Shown: positions 25,919 through 34,277 of the stretch, piece after piece | Layout of the letters: each line of letters begins with the position of its first letter | Position numbering within the stretch: position 1 is the stretch's first letter | Assembly: GCF_022647665.1 (NCBI RefSeq) | Contig: NZ_CP071872.1 | Location: 3,038,001 to 3,102,000, forward strand | Reading direction: 5' to 3' | DNA: 64,000 nt | Source: Streptomyces formicae | GTDB taxonomy: Bacteria; Actinomycetota; Actinomycetes; Streptomycetales; Streptomycetaceae | Notes under the pieces: model-generated | Databases searched by the model: none | Seen by the model: the letters and a program-made list of their open reading frames with translations, nothing else | Told to the model about the DNA's origin: nothing | Position numbers and translations under genes: made by a program

Positions 25919-27318
25919 ACGCCACCCCCTCCCAGGGCGCCGCGCGACCCACCCCCCTCCTCGTCCTGGACGTCGTCGGTCTCACCCCCCGGCTGCTCGA
26001 CCACATGCCCCACCTCAAGAAGCTCGCCACCACGGGCTCGCACGCCCCCCTCGGCACCGTGCTGCCTGCCGTCACCTGCACCGCCCAGTCCACCTTCCTC
26101 ACCGGCACCCTCCCCGCCGAACACGGCATCGTCGGCAACGGCTGGTACTTCCGCGAACTCGGCGACGTCCTGCTGTGGCGCCAGCACAACGGCCTCGTCG
26201 CCGGCGACAAACTCTGGGACGCCGCCCGCCGCATCCACCCCGACTACACCGTCGCCAACATCTGCTGGTGGTACGCGATGGGCGCCGACACCGACATCAC
26301 CGTCACCCCCCGCCCCGTCTACTACGCCGACGGCCGCAAGGAACCCGACTGCTACACCCGGCCCCCGGCCCTCCACGACGAACTCACCGACCGATTCGGC
26401 ACCTTCCCCCTCTTCCACTTCTGGGGCCCGGGCGCCGACATCGTCTCCAGCCGCTGGATCATCGACGCCACCCGGCACATCCTGCGCACCCGCACCCCCG
26501 ACCTCGCCCTGTGCTACCTCCCGCACCTCGACTACGACCTGCAGCGCTACGGCCCCGACGACCCCCGCTCCCTGCAGGCCGCCGCCGACCTCGACACAGC
26601 CGTCGCCCCCCTCCTCGACGACGCCGCCCGCGAAGGCCGCACCGTCGTCGCCCTCTCCGAATACGGCATCACCCGCGTCACCCGCCACATCGACATCAAC
26701 CGCGAACTGCGTCGCGCCGGCCTCCTCGAAGTCCACACCCAGGACGGCATGGAGTACCTCGACGCCATGGCCTCCCGGGCCTTCGCCGTCGCCGACCACC
26801 AGCTCGCCCACATCTACGTACGCCGGCCCGAGGACCTCGACGCCACCCGCGAAGCCCTCGACGGCCTGTCAGGGATCGCCCAGCTCCTCGACGACGAGGG
26901 CAAGAAGGAGCACGGCCTGGACCACCCGCGCTCCGGCGAACTCGTCGCCGTCGCCGACCCCGACGCCTGGTTCACGTACTACTACTGGCTCGACGACACC
27001 AAGGCCCCCGACTTCGCCCAGCTCGTCGAGATCCACCGCAAGCCCGGATACGACCCCGTCGAGCTCTTCATGGACCCCGAGGACCCCTACGTCCGCGTCA
27101 AGGCCGCCACGGCCCTCGCCCGCAAGAAGCTCGGCATGCGCTACCGCATGGCGGTCGTACCGCTCGACCCCTCACCTATTCGCGGCAGCCATGGCCGCCT
27201 CCCCACGAGCGACGACGAAGGTCCGCTCATTCTGTGCTCCACCCCCCGCGCCGTAAGCGGCCGCGTCGCGGCCACCGATGTGAAGTCCCTGCTGCTTCAC
27301 CTCGCCGGACTCCACTGA
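25915..27318 (+). CDS. Alkaline-phosphatase-superfamily phosphodiesterase, EboF-like
   Basis: A 467-residue nucleotide pyrophosphatase/phosphodiesterase-like protein. Metal and nucleophile features: LLVLDVVGLTPRLLDHMPHL at the N-terminus, nucleophilic Thr in VTCTAQSTFLTGTLPAEHGI near residue 47, and YLPHLDYDLQRYGPDD near 202. The usual SDHG metal motif reads SEYGIT near 245, an unusual substitution pair. No signal peptide is visible, so it probably acts in the cytoplasm. Its start overlaps the EboE-like stop (ATGA), and it closes the coupled run. In Ebo clusters the equivalent protein is EboF; a role in removing phosphate or pyrophosphate from an intermediate is inferred. Confidence 0.8.
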   Translation: MNATPSQGAARPTPLLVLDVVGLTPRLLDHMPHLKKLATTGSHAPLGTVLPAVTCTAQSTFLTGTLPAEHGIVGNGWYFRELGDVLLWRQHNGLVAGDKLWDAARRIHPDYTVANICWWYAMGADTDITVTPRPVYYADGRKEPDCYTRPPALHDELTDRFGTFPLFHFWGPGADIVSSRWIIDATRHILRTRTPDLALCYLPHLDYDLQRYGPDDPRSLQAAADLDTAVAPLLDDAAREGRTVVALSEYGITRVTRHIDINRELRRAGLLEVHTQDGMEYLDAMASRAFAVADHQLAHIYVRRPEDLDATREALDGLSGIAQLLDDEGKKEHGLDHPRSGELVAVADPDAWFTYYYWLDDTKAPDFAQLVEIHRKPGYDPVELFMDPEDPYVRVKAATALARKKLGMRYRMAVVPLDPSPIRGSHGRLPTSDDEGPLILCSTPRAVSGRVAATDVKSLLLHLAGLH

Positions 27319-27352
27319 ACCACAGGAAACCGACAACGAGGAGTTATCCACA

Positions 27353-28387
27353 ATGAGCCGCACGAGCAGCACCCCCGACCCCGAGCTCACCCGCAAGCTC
27401 AGCAGACGCGGCATGCTCGGCGTCGCCGCCGGAGCCACCGCCGCCGCCCTCCTCGGCGCCGCCGCCCCCACCGCCGCAGCGCACGGCAAGGGCCACGGCC
27501 ACGGCCGCCCCGTACTGCCCCCGGGACGCCTCGGCATCCAGCTCTACTCGCTCCGCGACAAGGTCTCCACCCTCGGATTCGCCGCCGTCTTCGCCGAACT
27601 CGAGAAGTACGGCTACGACGAGGTCGAGTACGCCGGCTACACCCAGGGCTCCGCCGGCGCCGTCACCCTCGACCAGCTCCGCCGGCTCACCCGCGACCAC
27701 GGACTGCGCGCCATCGGCAGCCACGTCGGCTACTACTCCAACGACCCGGCCGCCTACACCTTCGCCCAGAACCTCGACAAGGTCCTCGACGACGCCCAGG
27801 CCCTCGGCCTCAAGCACATCGGCACCGCATCGGGACCCTGGCGCTACGGCGACACCGTCGACGGCTGGAAGCGCTGCGCCGAGGAGTTCAACGAGTACGG
27901 CGCCGCCGCCAAGGCCCGCGGCATGAAGTTCTACCAGCACAACCACGCCGAGGAGTTCTCCTTCGCCACCGACCGGCCGGACGTCCGCCTCTACGACGTG
28001 CTCCTCGCCGAGACCGACCCCGACCTCGTCTACCTCGAAATGGACATCTACTGGGCCTACGCCGGCCAGTTCCGCTTCTCCAAGCGCGCCGACGGCACAC
28101 CCGCCCCCTTCGACCCGCTGCGCTACGTCCTCAAGCAGCCCGACCGGTACCCGCTCTTCCACGTGAAGGACGGCGAGCACGACGAGACCGCCCGCGACGG
28201 CTACCGCATGGTGGACGTCGGCGACGGCGACATCGACTACCAGCGGTTCATCTCCGCCGTGACGAGCACCCGCGGCGGCCGCCTGGACCACCACTGGCAA
28301 GCCGAACACGACAACCCCGTCGAGTCGTTCGCCTTCGCCCGCAAGTCGAGCCTGCACCTGCACTCGCTGCGCGAGAAGGACTGCTGA
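27353..28387 (+). CDS. Tat-exported sugar isomerase/epimerase-like TIM-barrel protein
   Basis: A 344-residue protein with a twin-arginine signal (KLSRRGMLGVAAG, residues about 16-28), a hydrophobic Ala-rich core and a His/Gly-rich mature start (HGKGHGHGR). The barrel begins LGIQLYSLRDKVSTLGFA, the common start of exported sugar-phosphate isomerase/epimerase-like proteins. Metal-site candidates are MKFYQHNHAEEF near 195, YLEMDIYWAY near 226 and YPLFHVKDGEHDE near 266, with HWQAEHDNP near the end. Exported members are linked to 3-keto-glycoside or C-glycoside breakdown. It lies 34 bases after the EboF-like gene and may be co-transcribed; GAGGAG precedes ATG 27353. Confidence 0.87.
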   Translation: MSRTSSTPDPELTRKLSRRGMLGVAAGATAAALLGAAAPTAAAHGKGHGHGRPVLPPGRLGIQLYSLRDKVSTLGFAAVFAELEKYGYDEVEYAGYTQGSAGAVTLDQLRRLTRDHGLRAIGSHVGYYSNDPAAYTFAQNLDKVLDDAQALGLKHIGTASGPWRYGDTVDGWKRCAEEFNEYGAAAKARGMKFYQHNHAEEFSFATDRPDVRLYDVLLAETDPDLVYLEMDIYWAYAGQFRFSKRADGTPAPFDPLRYVLKQPDRYPLFHVKDGEHDETARDGYRMVDVGDGDIDYQRFISAVTSTRGGRLDHHWQAEHDNPVESFAFARKSSLHLHSLREKDC

Positions 28388-28405
28388 CGGACTTCCGTCC
28401 CACCC

Positions 28406-28436
28406 CCGCCCGCGGCGAACGACTCGCCGCGGGCGG
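28406..28436. terminator. Perfect 13-bp-stem terminator
   Basis: CCGCCCGCGGCGA (28406-28418) pairs exactly with TCGCCGCGGGCGG (28424-28436) across a five-base loop, 19 bases after the exported TIM-barrel gene. It marks the end of the long plus-strand sugar/Ebo-like region. Confidence 0.75.
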
Positions 28437-28591
28437 AGCCGTGCGCCGGGAAAGCCATCGAAACTTTCCGCTACTGACCAGTAGAAGGAATGTTGCATTC
28501 CGTACACCATGGACCGCGAGCATGCCAAAGCCCGTCCGCCAGACCGGCGAACGGACTTCCTGAGCACCACCCGAACCCAGGAGAACCCCCC

Positions 28592-29245
28592 ATGCATGCA
28601 CGCAGACGGACCATGGGAGCCGCGGCAGCCGTCGCCGCCACCACCCTCACCCTGGCGGCCCCCACCGCATCGGCCGCCACCCCCACCACCCCCGCCGCCC
28701 AGCCCCGCACCACCACAGCCGCCACCACAACCGCCGTACAGACGACGGACGTCGACTACGCCACCTGGCAGCGCGACGTCGCAGCCGTCATCGCCGTCGC
28801 CCGCCCCTACATCGAACAGCGCACCACCCAGCCCAACGGCGAGAAGCAGGCGATCGTCCTCGACATCGACAACACCTCCCTCGAAACCGACTTCCACCAC
28901 TTCTGGGAACTGCCCACCCCCGCGGTCACACAGGTCCGCGACCTCGCCCGCTTCGCCGACTCCCGCGGCGTCGCCATCTTCTTCGTCACCGCCCGCCCCG
29001 GCATCATCCACTCGCTCACCGACTGGAACCTGAAGCGAGCCGGCTACCCCGTCGACGGCCTCTACGCACGCGACCTGCCCGACCTCTTCCACGAAGTCAG
29101 CACCTACAAGACCGAGAAGCACGCGGAGATCGAAGCCAAGGGCCACACGATCATCGCCAACATCGGCAACAACACCACCGACCTCGTCGGAGGCCACGCC
29201 GAACGGACCTTCAAACTCCCCGACTACGGCGGCCGGCTGTCCTGA
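28592..29245 (+). CDS. Secreted HAD-family acid phosphatase
   Basis: A 217-residue protein with an N-terminal signal peptide (MHARRRTMGAAAAVAATTL, then APTASA cleavage region) and a Thr/Ala-rich linker. The HAD domain shows motif I VLDIDNTSLETD near residue 92 (nucleophile and general-acid Asp), motif II FFVTARP near 132, Lys in STYKTEKH near 173, and ANIGNNTTDL near 190, where the first Asp of the usual GDxxxD motif is Asn. It probably hydrolyses phosphomonoesters outside the cell. AGGAG lies about 8 bases before ATG 28592. It has its own upstream region after the terminator at 28406 and is followed by another terminator. Confidence 0.88.
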   Translation: MHARRRTMGAAAAVAATTLTLAAPTASAATPTTPAAQPRTTTAATTTAVQTTDVDYATWQRDVAAVIAVARPYIEQRTTQPNGEKQAIVLDIDNTSLETDFHHFWELPTPAVTQVRDLARFADSRGVAIFFVTARPGIIHSLTDWNLKRAGYPVDGLYARDLPDLFHEVSTYKTEKHAEIEAKGHTIIANIGNNTTDLVGGHAERTFKLPDYGGRLS

Positions 29246-29277
29246 CCGGGCGAACCACGCCCCGAAAAACGCCGAAC

Positions 29278-29311
29278 GGCCGTGGTGACCGGAACCCCGG
29301 CCACCACGGCC
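29278..29311. terminator. Bidirectional terminator between convergent genes
   Basis: GGCCGTGGTGACCGG (29278-29292) and CCGGCCACCACGGCC (29297-29311) form a 15-bp stem with one mismatch and a four-base loop, between the convergent phosphatase and MFS transporter genes. Confidence 0.75.
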
Positions 29312-29352
29312 ACCCGCCCGCCGCCCCTCCGGCGCGGACACCACCCGCCGAA

Positions 29353-30741
29353 TCAGCCCGCATCCCGGCTGATCGGCCGCGGATTCACCTCGATCCGCCG
29401 CACCCGCGGACGCCCCGGCGCACTCAGGAACAACGCCACGAACCCCGCGAACAGCGATATCGAACCCGCGAGCACGAAAGCCCCCTCGTAGTCCCACGCA
29501 CCCACGACCACAGCCCCCATGCCCGAACCCAGCAGACCCGACACCAGCTTCGAGCTGTACACCAGACCGTAGTTCGACGCGTTGTTGTTCTCCCCGAAAT
29601 AATCCGCCGTCATCGCCGCGAACATCGGGAAGATCGCCCCGCCACCGAACCCGGAAATACTCGAGAACAGCAAGAACAGCGGAAGATTACTGATACTCCC
29701 CGACCAGAGGATGCCGTACTGGGACAACCCCAGCACCACACACACGAAGATCAGACACTGCTTGCGCCCGTAACGGTCCGACAACCAGCCGATCACGCCG
29801 CGCCCCGTACCGTTCACAATCGCCTTCAGCGACATCGCGGTCGCCACGATCCCGCCCGCGAACCCGGCCTCGTCACCGAACGGCACCTGGAACGCGATAC
29901 CGAAGATGTTCACGCCCGACGTGCACAGCAGGCAGAACCACATCAACGCCACCCGGCCCGTCCGCCACGCCTCCGTCGGCGTGTACTGCCGCACCGCCGG
30001 CGGATTCTTCTCCAGCGCACGCCGCGCCCGCGGATCATCCGGCTTCCGCAGCGGATCCACCTCCGCCGGCCACCAGTTCTTCGGCGGATCCTGGAAGTAA
30101 AACCCCGCAACCGCCACCACAGCCGCCAGGAACAGCCCCACCGACACCAGCACCCAGCGGAAATTCGTCAGGTCCATGAAGCCGGTGAAAATGAACACGA
30201 ACGGCACCGAACCATAGGCGAACCCGCCATTGACGAAGCCCGTCTTGCCGCCCTTCCGCTCCGGATACCACTTGCCGACCATGTTCACGCACGTCGCGTA
30301 CACCATGCCCGCACCCATACCGCTGAACATGCCGAACCCGACATACGCCACCACGACATGCGGCGCAAAGGCGAGCGACAGATACCCCAGCAAGGTGCCC
30401 ACCGCACCCAGCATCATCGCCCACCGCGCCGGCAACTTCCCGCTCTCCCGCAGCTTCCCCGCCGGGAAAGCCACCGCAGCCTGGAAGAACACCCACACCC
30501 CGAGCATCCAGAAAATGTGCTGGTTGCTCCACTGATGCGCCGTGTGCAGAGTCTCCTCGGCCGACGCGAACGCATACTCCGCCGAACTGATGCCCATCAT
30601 GCCGACCCACGGCAGAATGACCATCCATTTACGCTTGCGGCCCATGATGTCGACATCGGACTCACCGATGCGATACACCCGGCCATTGGCGTCCGTCACC
30701 TCCCTGTAGGAGACGGGCGTGGAGATGTCTGTTGTCGCCAT
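29353..30741 (-). CDS. Oxalate/formate-antiporter-type (OFA) MFS transporter
   Basis: A 462-residue, 12-helix MFS protein. After about 35 hydrophilic residues (SYREVTDANGRVYRIGESDV) come the first helix (MVILPWVGMMGISSAEYAFA), MVYATCVNMVGKWYPERKGGKTG near 145, a central loop with PPKNWWPAEVDPL near 215, and GRGVIGWLSDRYGRKQC near 325. This matches the OFA family related to OxlT, which exchanges oxalate for formate. ATG 30741 is preferred over an in-frame start at 30855 because homologous sequence starts here. Last gene of the oxalate operon, 143 bases after the acyl-CoA ligase gene. Oxalate as substrate is inferred from the neighbours. Confidence 0.85.
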   Translation of the reverse strand: MATTDISTPVSYREVTDANGRVYRIGESDVDIMGRKRKWMVILPWVGMMGISSAEYAFASAEETLHTAHQWSNQHIFWMLGVWVFFQAAVAFPAGKLRESGKLPARWAMMLGAVGTLLGYLSLAFAPHVVVAYVGFGMFSGMGAGMVYATCVNMVGKWYPERKGGKTGFVNGGFAYGSVPFVFIFTGFMDLTNFRWVLVSVGLFLAAVVAVAGFYFQDPPKNWWPAEVDPLRKPDDPRARRALEKNPPAVRQYTPTEAWRTGRVALMWFCLLCTSGVNIFGIAFQVPFGDEAGFAGGIVATAMSLKAIVNGTGRGVIGWLSDRYGRKQCLIFVCVVLGLSQYGILWSGSISNLPLFLLFSSISGFGGGAIFPMFAAMTADYFGENNNASNYGLVYSSKLVSGLLGSGMGAVVVGAWDYEGAFVLAGSISLFAGFVALFLSAPGRPRVRRIEVNPRPISRDAG

Positions 30742-30884
30742 GAAGATCGAACCCCTTGCGTCGAAGAAGCCAGGCCAGCGCCCCCTGTCCGTACTCCTCG
30801 TGCCGGGGCCCGCGACGCCCCACCCGGCCGATCCGGCCGGGCACGCCGATTCCACAGGCCCCGTGGGTCGTTCCCTCCCTCAGC

Positions 30885-33032
30885 TCATCGACCACCACCC
30901 GGCAACAAACCCGCCGCCCGCGCCCACGCGTACTTCGCGCCCAGCACCGCGACCGGCTTCTCCGTCGTGTACGGATACGCCACGACACCCCGCTCGAAGA
31001 GATACGCGCACGCCTCCTCGACCTCCACATCGCCGGCCAGCGACGCCACCACCGGCTTCTCGATCCCGCGCGCCCGGAACTCCTCGACGACCCGCGCCGT
31101 CAACTCCGCGAACACCATCGGGGGAGTGACGATCGTGTGCCAGTAACCCAGCACCAGCGCATGAATCCGCGGATCCTCCAAACCCAGCCGGATCGTCGCC
31201 TCATACGTCGACGGCGGCTCCCCACCCGTGATGTCGATCGGATTCCCCGCCGCCCCGAAAGGCGGAATGAACGCCCTGAACGCCGCGTCCAGATCCTCCG
31301 GAATCTCCATCAACGACAGCCCGCTGTCGACAACCGCATCCGACAGCAGCACACCGGAACCACCCGCCCCCGTGATGATCACGACATTGTCGCCCTTCGG
31401 CGCCGGCAGCACCGGCAGAGCCCGCGCGAACTCCAGCATCTCGTTCAGCCCCGGCGCCCGGATCACCCCCGCCTGCCGCAGCACGTCGTCGTACACCGCG
31501 TCATCACCGGCCAACGCACCCGTATGCGAACCCGCCGCCCGCGCCCCCGCACTCGTACGGCCCGCCTTCAGCACCACCACCGGCTTCCTCGGCACCGTCG
31601 CCCGCGCCGCCTCCACAAAAGCACGGCCGTCCTTCAGATCCTCCAAATGCATCGCGATGCACTCGGTGTTGGGATCCTCACCGAACCACGTCAGCAGATC
31701 GTCCTCGTCGATGTCCGACTTGTTGCCGAGCCCCACGATCGCCGACACACCCGTACGCGTGGTCCGGGCAAAACCCAGAATCGCCATCCCGATACCACCC
31801 GACTGCGACGTCAGCGCCACCCCGCCCTTCACGTCGTACGGAGTGCAGAACGTCACGCACAAGTCCTGCCACGTCGAGTAGTAGCCATAGATGTTCGGAC
31901 CCAGCAGCCGCACACCATGCCGCTCACCGATGGCGACGATCTCGTCCTGCAGCGCCTGCTCACCCGTCTCGGCGAACCCCGAAGGAATCAGCACCGCGTT
32001 CGGAATCCCCTTGCGCCCCACCTCCTCCAGCGCCGCCGCCACCAACCGGGCGGGAATCGCGAACACCGCCACATCCACCTCACCGGGCACCTCGGTGACA
32101 CTCTTGTACGCCTTGCGGCCCAGAATGTCATCGGCCCTCGGATTCACCGGATGGATCTCCCCGGGAAAACCGCCGTCGATGAGATTCCGCATCACCGAAT
32201 TACCGATCTTCCCCGGCTCGCCCGAAGCACCGATCACCGCCACCGAACGCGGCTGCATCAACCGGCGCATCGACCGCAGGATCTCCTCACGGCCGTACGT
32301 ACGCCGCCGCTTCGGCACCCCCTCCGAGAGGATCACCCGAATATCCGCCGCCACCGCCCCGTCCGGCGTCGCGATCACCGGATTGAGATCCACCTCCGCG
32401 ATCTCCGGGAAATCCACCACGAGTTCGGAGACCCGGCGGATCTGCTCGGCCACCGCCCACCGGTCCACCGCCGCCCCGCCCCGCACACCGCGCAGAATCT
32501 CCGCCGACCGGATCGAATCCAGCATCGACAGGGCCTCGTCCGTACCCACCGGAGCCAACCGGAACGTGACATCCCTCAGAACCTCGACCAGGACACCACC
32601 CAGCCCGAACGCCACGACCTTCCCGAACGTCGGATCCGTCACCGCACCGACGATCACCTCCTGCCCCCGCGGCAGCAGCTCCTGGACCTGCACACCCTCG
32701 ATCCGCGCCGCAGGATCGAACGCCCGGGCATTCCCGACGATCCGCCGGAACGCGGCCCGCACATCCGCCGCACCCTCCACACCGACCACCACACCGCCCG
32801 CATCGGTCTTGTGCAGGATGTCGGGGGAGACGATCTTCATCACCACAGGCCCGCCGAAGCGCGCCGCGCACGCCACCGCCTCCTCGACGTCCGCCGCCAC
32901 TTCCTCACCCGGCACGGCGATCCCGTACGCGTCGGCGAGCACCTTGCCCTCAGGGGCGGTCAGCGCACTGCGGCCCTCGGCCCGCACGGACTCCAGCAGG
33001 GCACGGACCCTCAGCACCCGGTCCTCGGCCAT
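30885..33032 (-). CDS. NDP-forming acyl-CoA ligase (acetate-CoA ligase family), beta-alpha fusion
   Basis: A 715-residue fused enzyme. Residues about 15-225 are an ATP-grasp domain (GGPVVMKIVSPDILHKTDAGG near 60, EVDLNPVIA near 218). Residues about 255-715 hold the CoA-binding and succinyl-CoA-synthetase-like alpha domains (SVAVIGASGEPGKIGNSVMR near 263, LTSQSGGIGMAILG near 395, and the phosphoryl-His candidate in GSHTGALAGDD near 500). The subunit order is ATP-grasp first, the reverse of many ADP-forming acetyl-CoA synthetases. ATG 33032 directly follows a TTG, three bases after the formyl-CoA transferase stop, so co-translation is likely. In this operon it may activate oxalate, formate or another acid to its CoA ester; the acid is not determinable. 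Confidence 0.85.
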   Translation of the reverse strand: MAEDRVLRVRALLESVRAEGRSALTAPEGKVLADAYGIAVPGEEVAADVEEAVACAARFGGPVVMKIVSPDILHKTDAGGVVVGVEGAADVRAAFRRIVGNARAFDPAARIEGVQVQELLPRGQEVIVGAVTDPTFGKVVAFGLGGVLVEVLRDVTFRLAPVGTDEALSMLDSIRSAEILRGVRGGAAVDRWAVAEQIRRVSELVVDFPEIAEVDLNPVIATPDGAVAADIRVILSEGVPKRRRTYGREEILRSMRRLMQPRSVAVIGASGEPGKIGNSVMRNLIDGGFPGEIHPVNPRADDILGRKAYKSVTEVPGEVDVAVFAIPARLVAAALEEVGRKGIPNAVLIPSGFAETGEQALQDEIVAIGERHGVRLLGPNIYGYYSTWQDLCVTFCTPYDVKGGVALTSQSGGIGMAILGFARTTRTGVSAIVGLGNKSDIDEDDLLTWFGEDPNTECIAMHLEDLKDGRAFVEAARATVPRKPVVVLKAGRTSAGARAAGSHTGALAGDDAVYDDVLRQAGVIRAPGLNEMLEFARALPVLPAPKGDNVVIITGAGGSGVLLSDAVVDSGLSLMEIPEDLDAAFRAFIPPFGAAGNPIDITGGEPPSTYEATIRLGLEDPRIHALVLGYWHTIVTPPMVFAELTARVVEEFRARGIEKPVVASLAGDVEVEEACAYLFERGVVAYPYTTEKPVAVLGAKYAWARAAGLLPGGGR

Positions 33033-33035
33033 CAA

Positions 33036-34268
33036 TCAGATCACTCCGTTCGACTTGAGCAGGCGCAGCTCCTCGTCGCCGAGACCGAGCTCGCCGACGT
33101 AGACCTCTTCGTTGTGCTCGCCCAGCAGCGGTGAACTCTTCACACTCACGGGGGACTCGGAGAGCTTGAGCGGACTGCCCACCGTCACGAACTCGCCCCG
33201 CTCGGGGTGCGGCACCGTCACGACCATCTCGTTCGCGACCAGCGACCGGTCCTCGATGATCTCCCTGGTGGACAGGATCGGCCCGCACGGGATGTTGTGC
33301 GCGTTGAGCCTCTCCAGCACCTCCCACTTGGGAAGCGTGGCCGACCACTCCTCGATGAGCTGGAACATCTTCCCCAGCTTGGGCAACCGGGCCTCCGGCG
33401 TCGCCCACTCGGGATCGTCCGCCAGCTCGGGCCGGCCGATGAGCTCGCTCAGCGGCTTCCAGCCCACCGGCTGGACGATGACGTACACATAGTCGTTCGG
33501 ACCACCAGGCGCACACCTCACCGCCCAGCCCGGCTGACCACCCCCCGACGCATTGCCCGAGCGGGGAACCTCGTCACCGAAGTCCTCGTTGGGATATTCA
33601 GCGAGCGGGCCATGGGCCAGGCGCTGCTGATCGCGCAGCTTCACCCGGCAGAGGTTGAGCACAGCATGCTGCATGGCCACGTTCACCCGCTGACCACGCC
33701 CGGTGTTCTCCCGCTGGAACAGCGCCGCGAGGATCCCCGCCACGGCGTGGACACCCGTGCCCGAATCCCCGATCTGGGCCCCCGTCGCCAGCGGCGGCCC
33801 GTCCTCGAAACCGGTGGTCGACATCGACCCGCCCATGGCCTGCGCGACGACCTCGTACGCCTTGAAGTTGGTGTACGGACCCTCGCCGAACCCCTTGATG
33901 GAGGCATAGACGACACGCGGATTGATCTCCTGGATGCGGTCCCAGGTGAAACCCATACGGTCCACCGCGCCCGGACCGAAGTTCTCGACCAGGACGTCGG
34001 AGCGCCGGATCAGCTCGGTCAGGATCTCCTTGCCGCGCTCGGTCTTGGTGTTGAGCGTGATGCTCCGCTTGTTGCAGTTGAGCATCGTGAAGTAGAGGGA
34101 GTCGACATCAGGGAGATCACGCAACTGCTTGCGCGTGATGTCCCCCGTCGGCGCCTCCAGCTTGACGACGTCCGCGCCGAGCCAGGCGAGCAACTGGGTC
34201 GCGGACGGCCCGGACTGGACGTGCGTCATGTCCAGGACACGAATGCCTTCGAGAGCCTTGGTCGTCAC
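33036..34268 (-). CDS. frc: Formyl-CoA:oxalate CoA-transferase
   Basis: A 410-residue class III CoA-transferase, about the usual Frc length. It begins [20 protein letters not shown] and contains [11 protein letters not shown] near residue 73, [13 protein letters not shown] near 93, [12 protein letters not shown] near 121 and the catalytic Asp in [13 protein letters not shown] near 168, the position of Asp169 in the Oxalobacter enzyme. A Gly-rich loop [12 protein letters not shown] near 240 matches the Frc flap region. It moves CoA from formyl-CoA to oxalate, giving formate and oxalyl-CoA. It sits 9 bases after the oxalyl-CoA-decarboxylase-like gene. Specificity is inferred from motif and partner genes. 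Confidence 0.87.
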   Translation of the reverse strand: MTTKALEGIRVLDMTHVQSGPSATQLLAWLGADVVKLEAPTGDITRKQLRDLPDVDSLYFTMLNCNKRSITLNTKTERGKEILTELIRRSDVLVENFGPGAVDRMGFTWDRIQEINPRVVYASIKGFGEGPYTNFKAYEVVAQAMGGSMSTTGFEDGPPLATGAQIGDSGTGVHAVAGILAALFQRENTGRGQRVNVAMQHAVLNLCRVKLRDQQRLAHGPLAEYPNEDFGDEVPRSGNASGGGQPGWAVRCAPGGPNDYVYVIVQPVGWKPLSELIGRPELADDPEWATPEARLPKLGKMFQLIEEWSATLPKWEVLERLNAHNIPCGPILSTREIIEDRSLVANEMVVTVPHPERGEFVTVGSPLKLSESPVSVKSSPLLGEHNEEVYVGELGLGDEELRLLKSNGVI

Positions 34269-34277
34269 CGGGTCACC

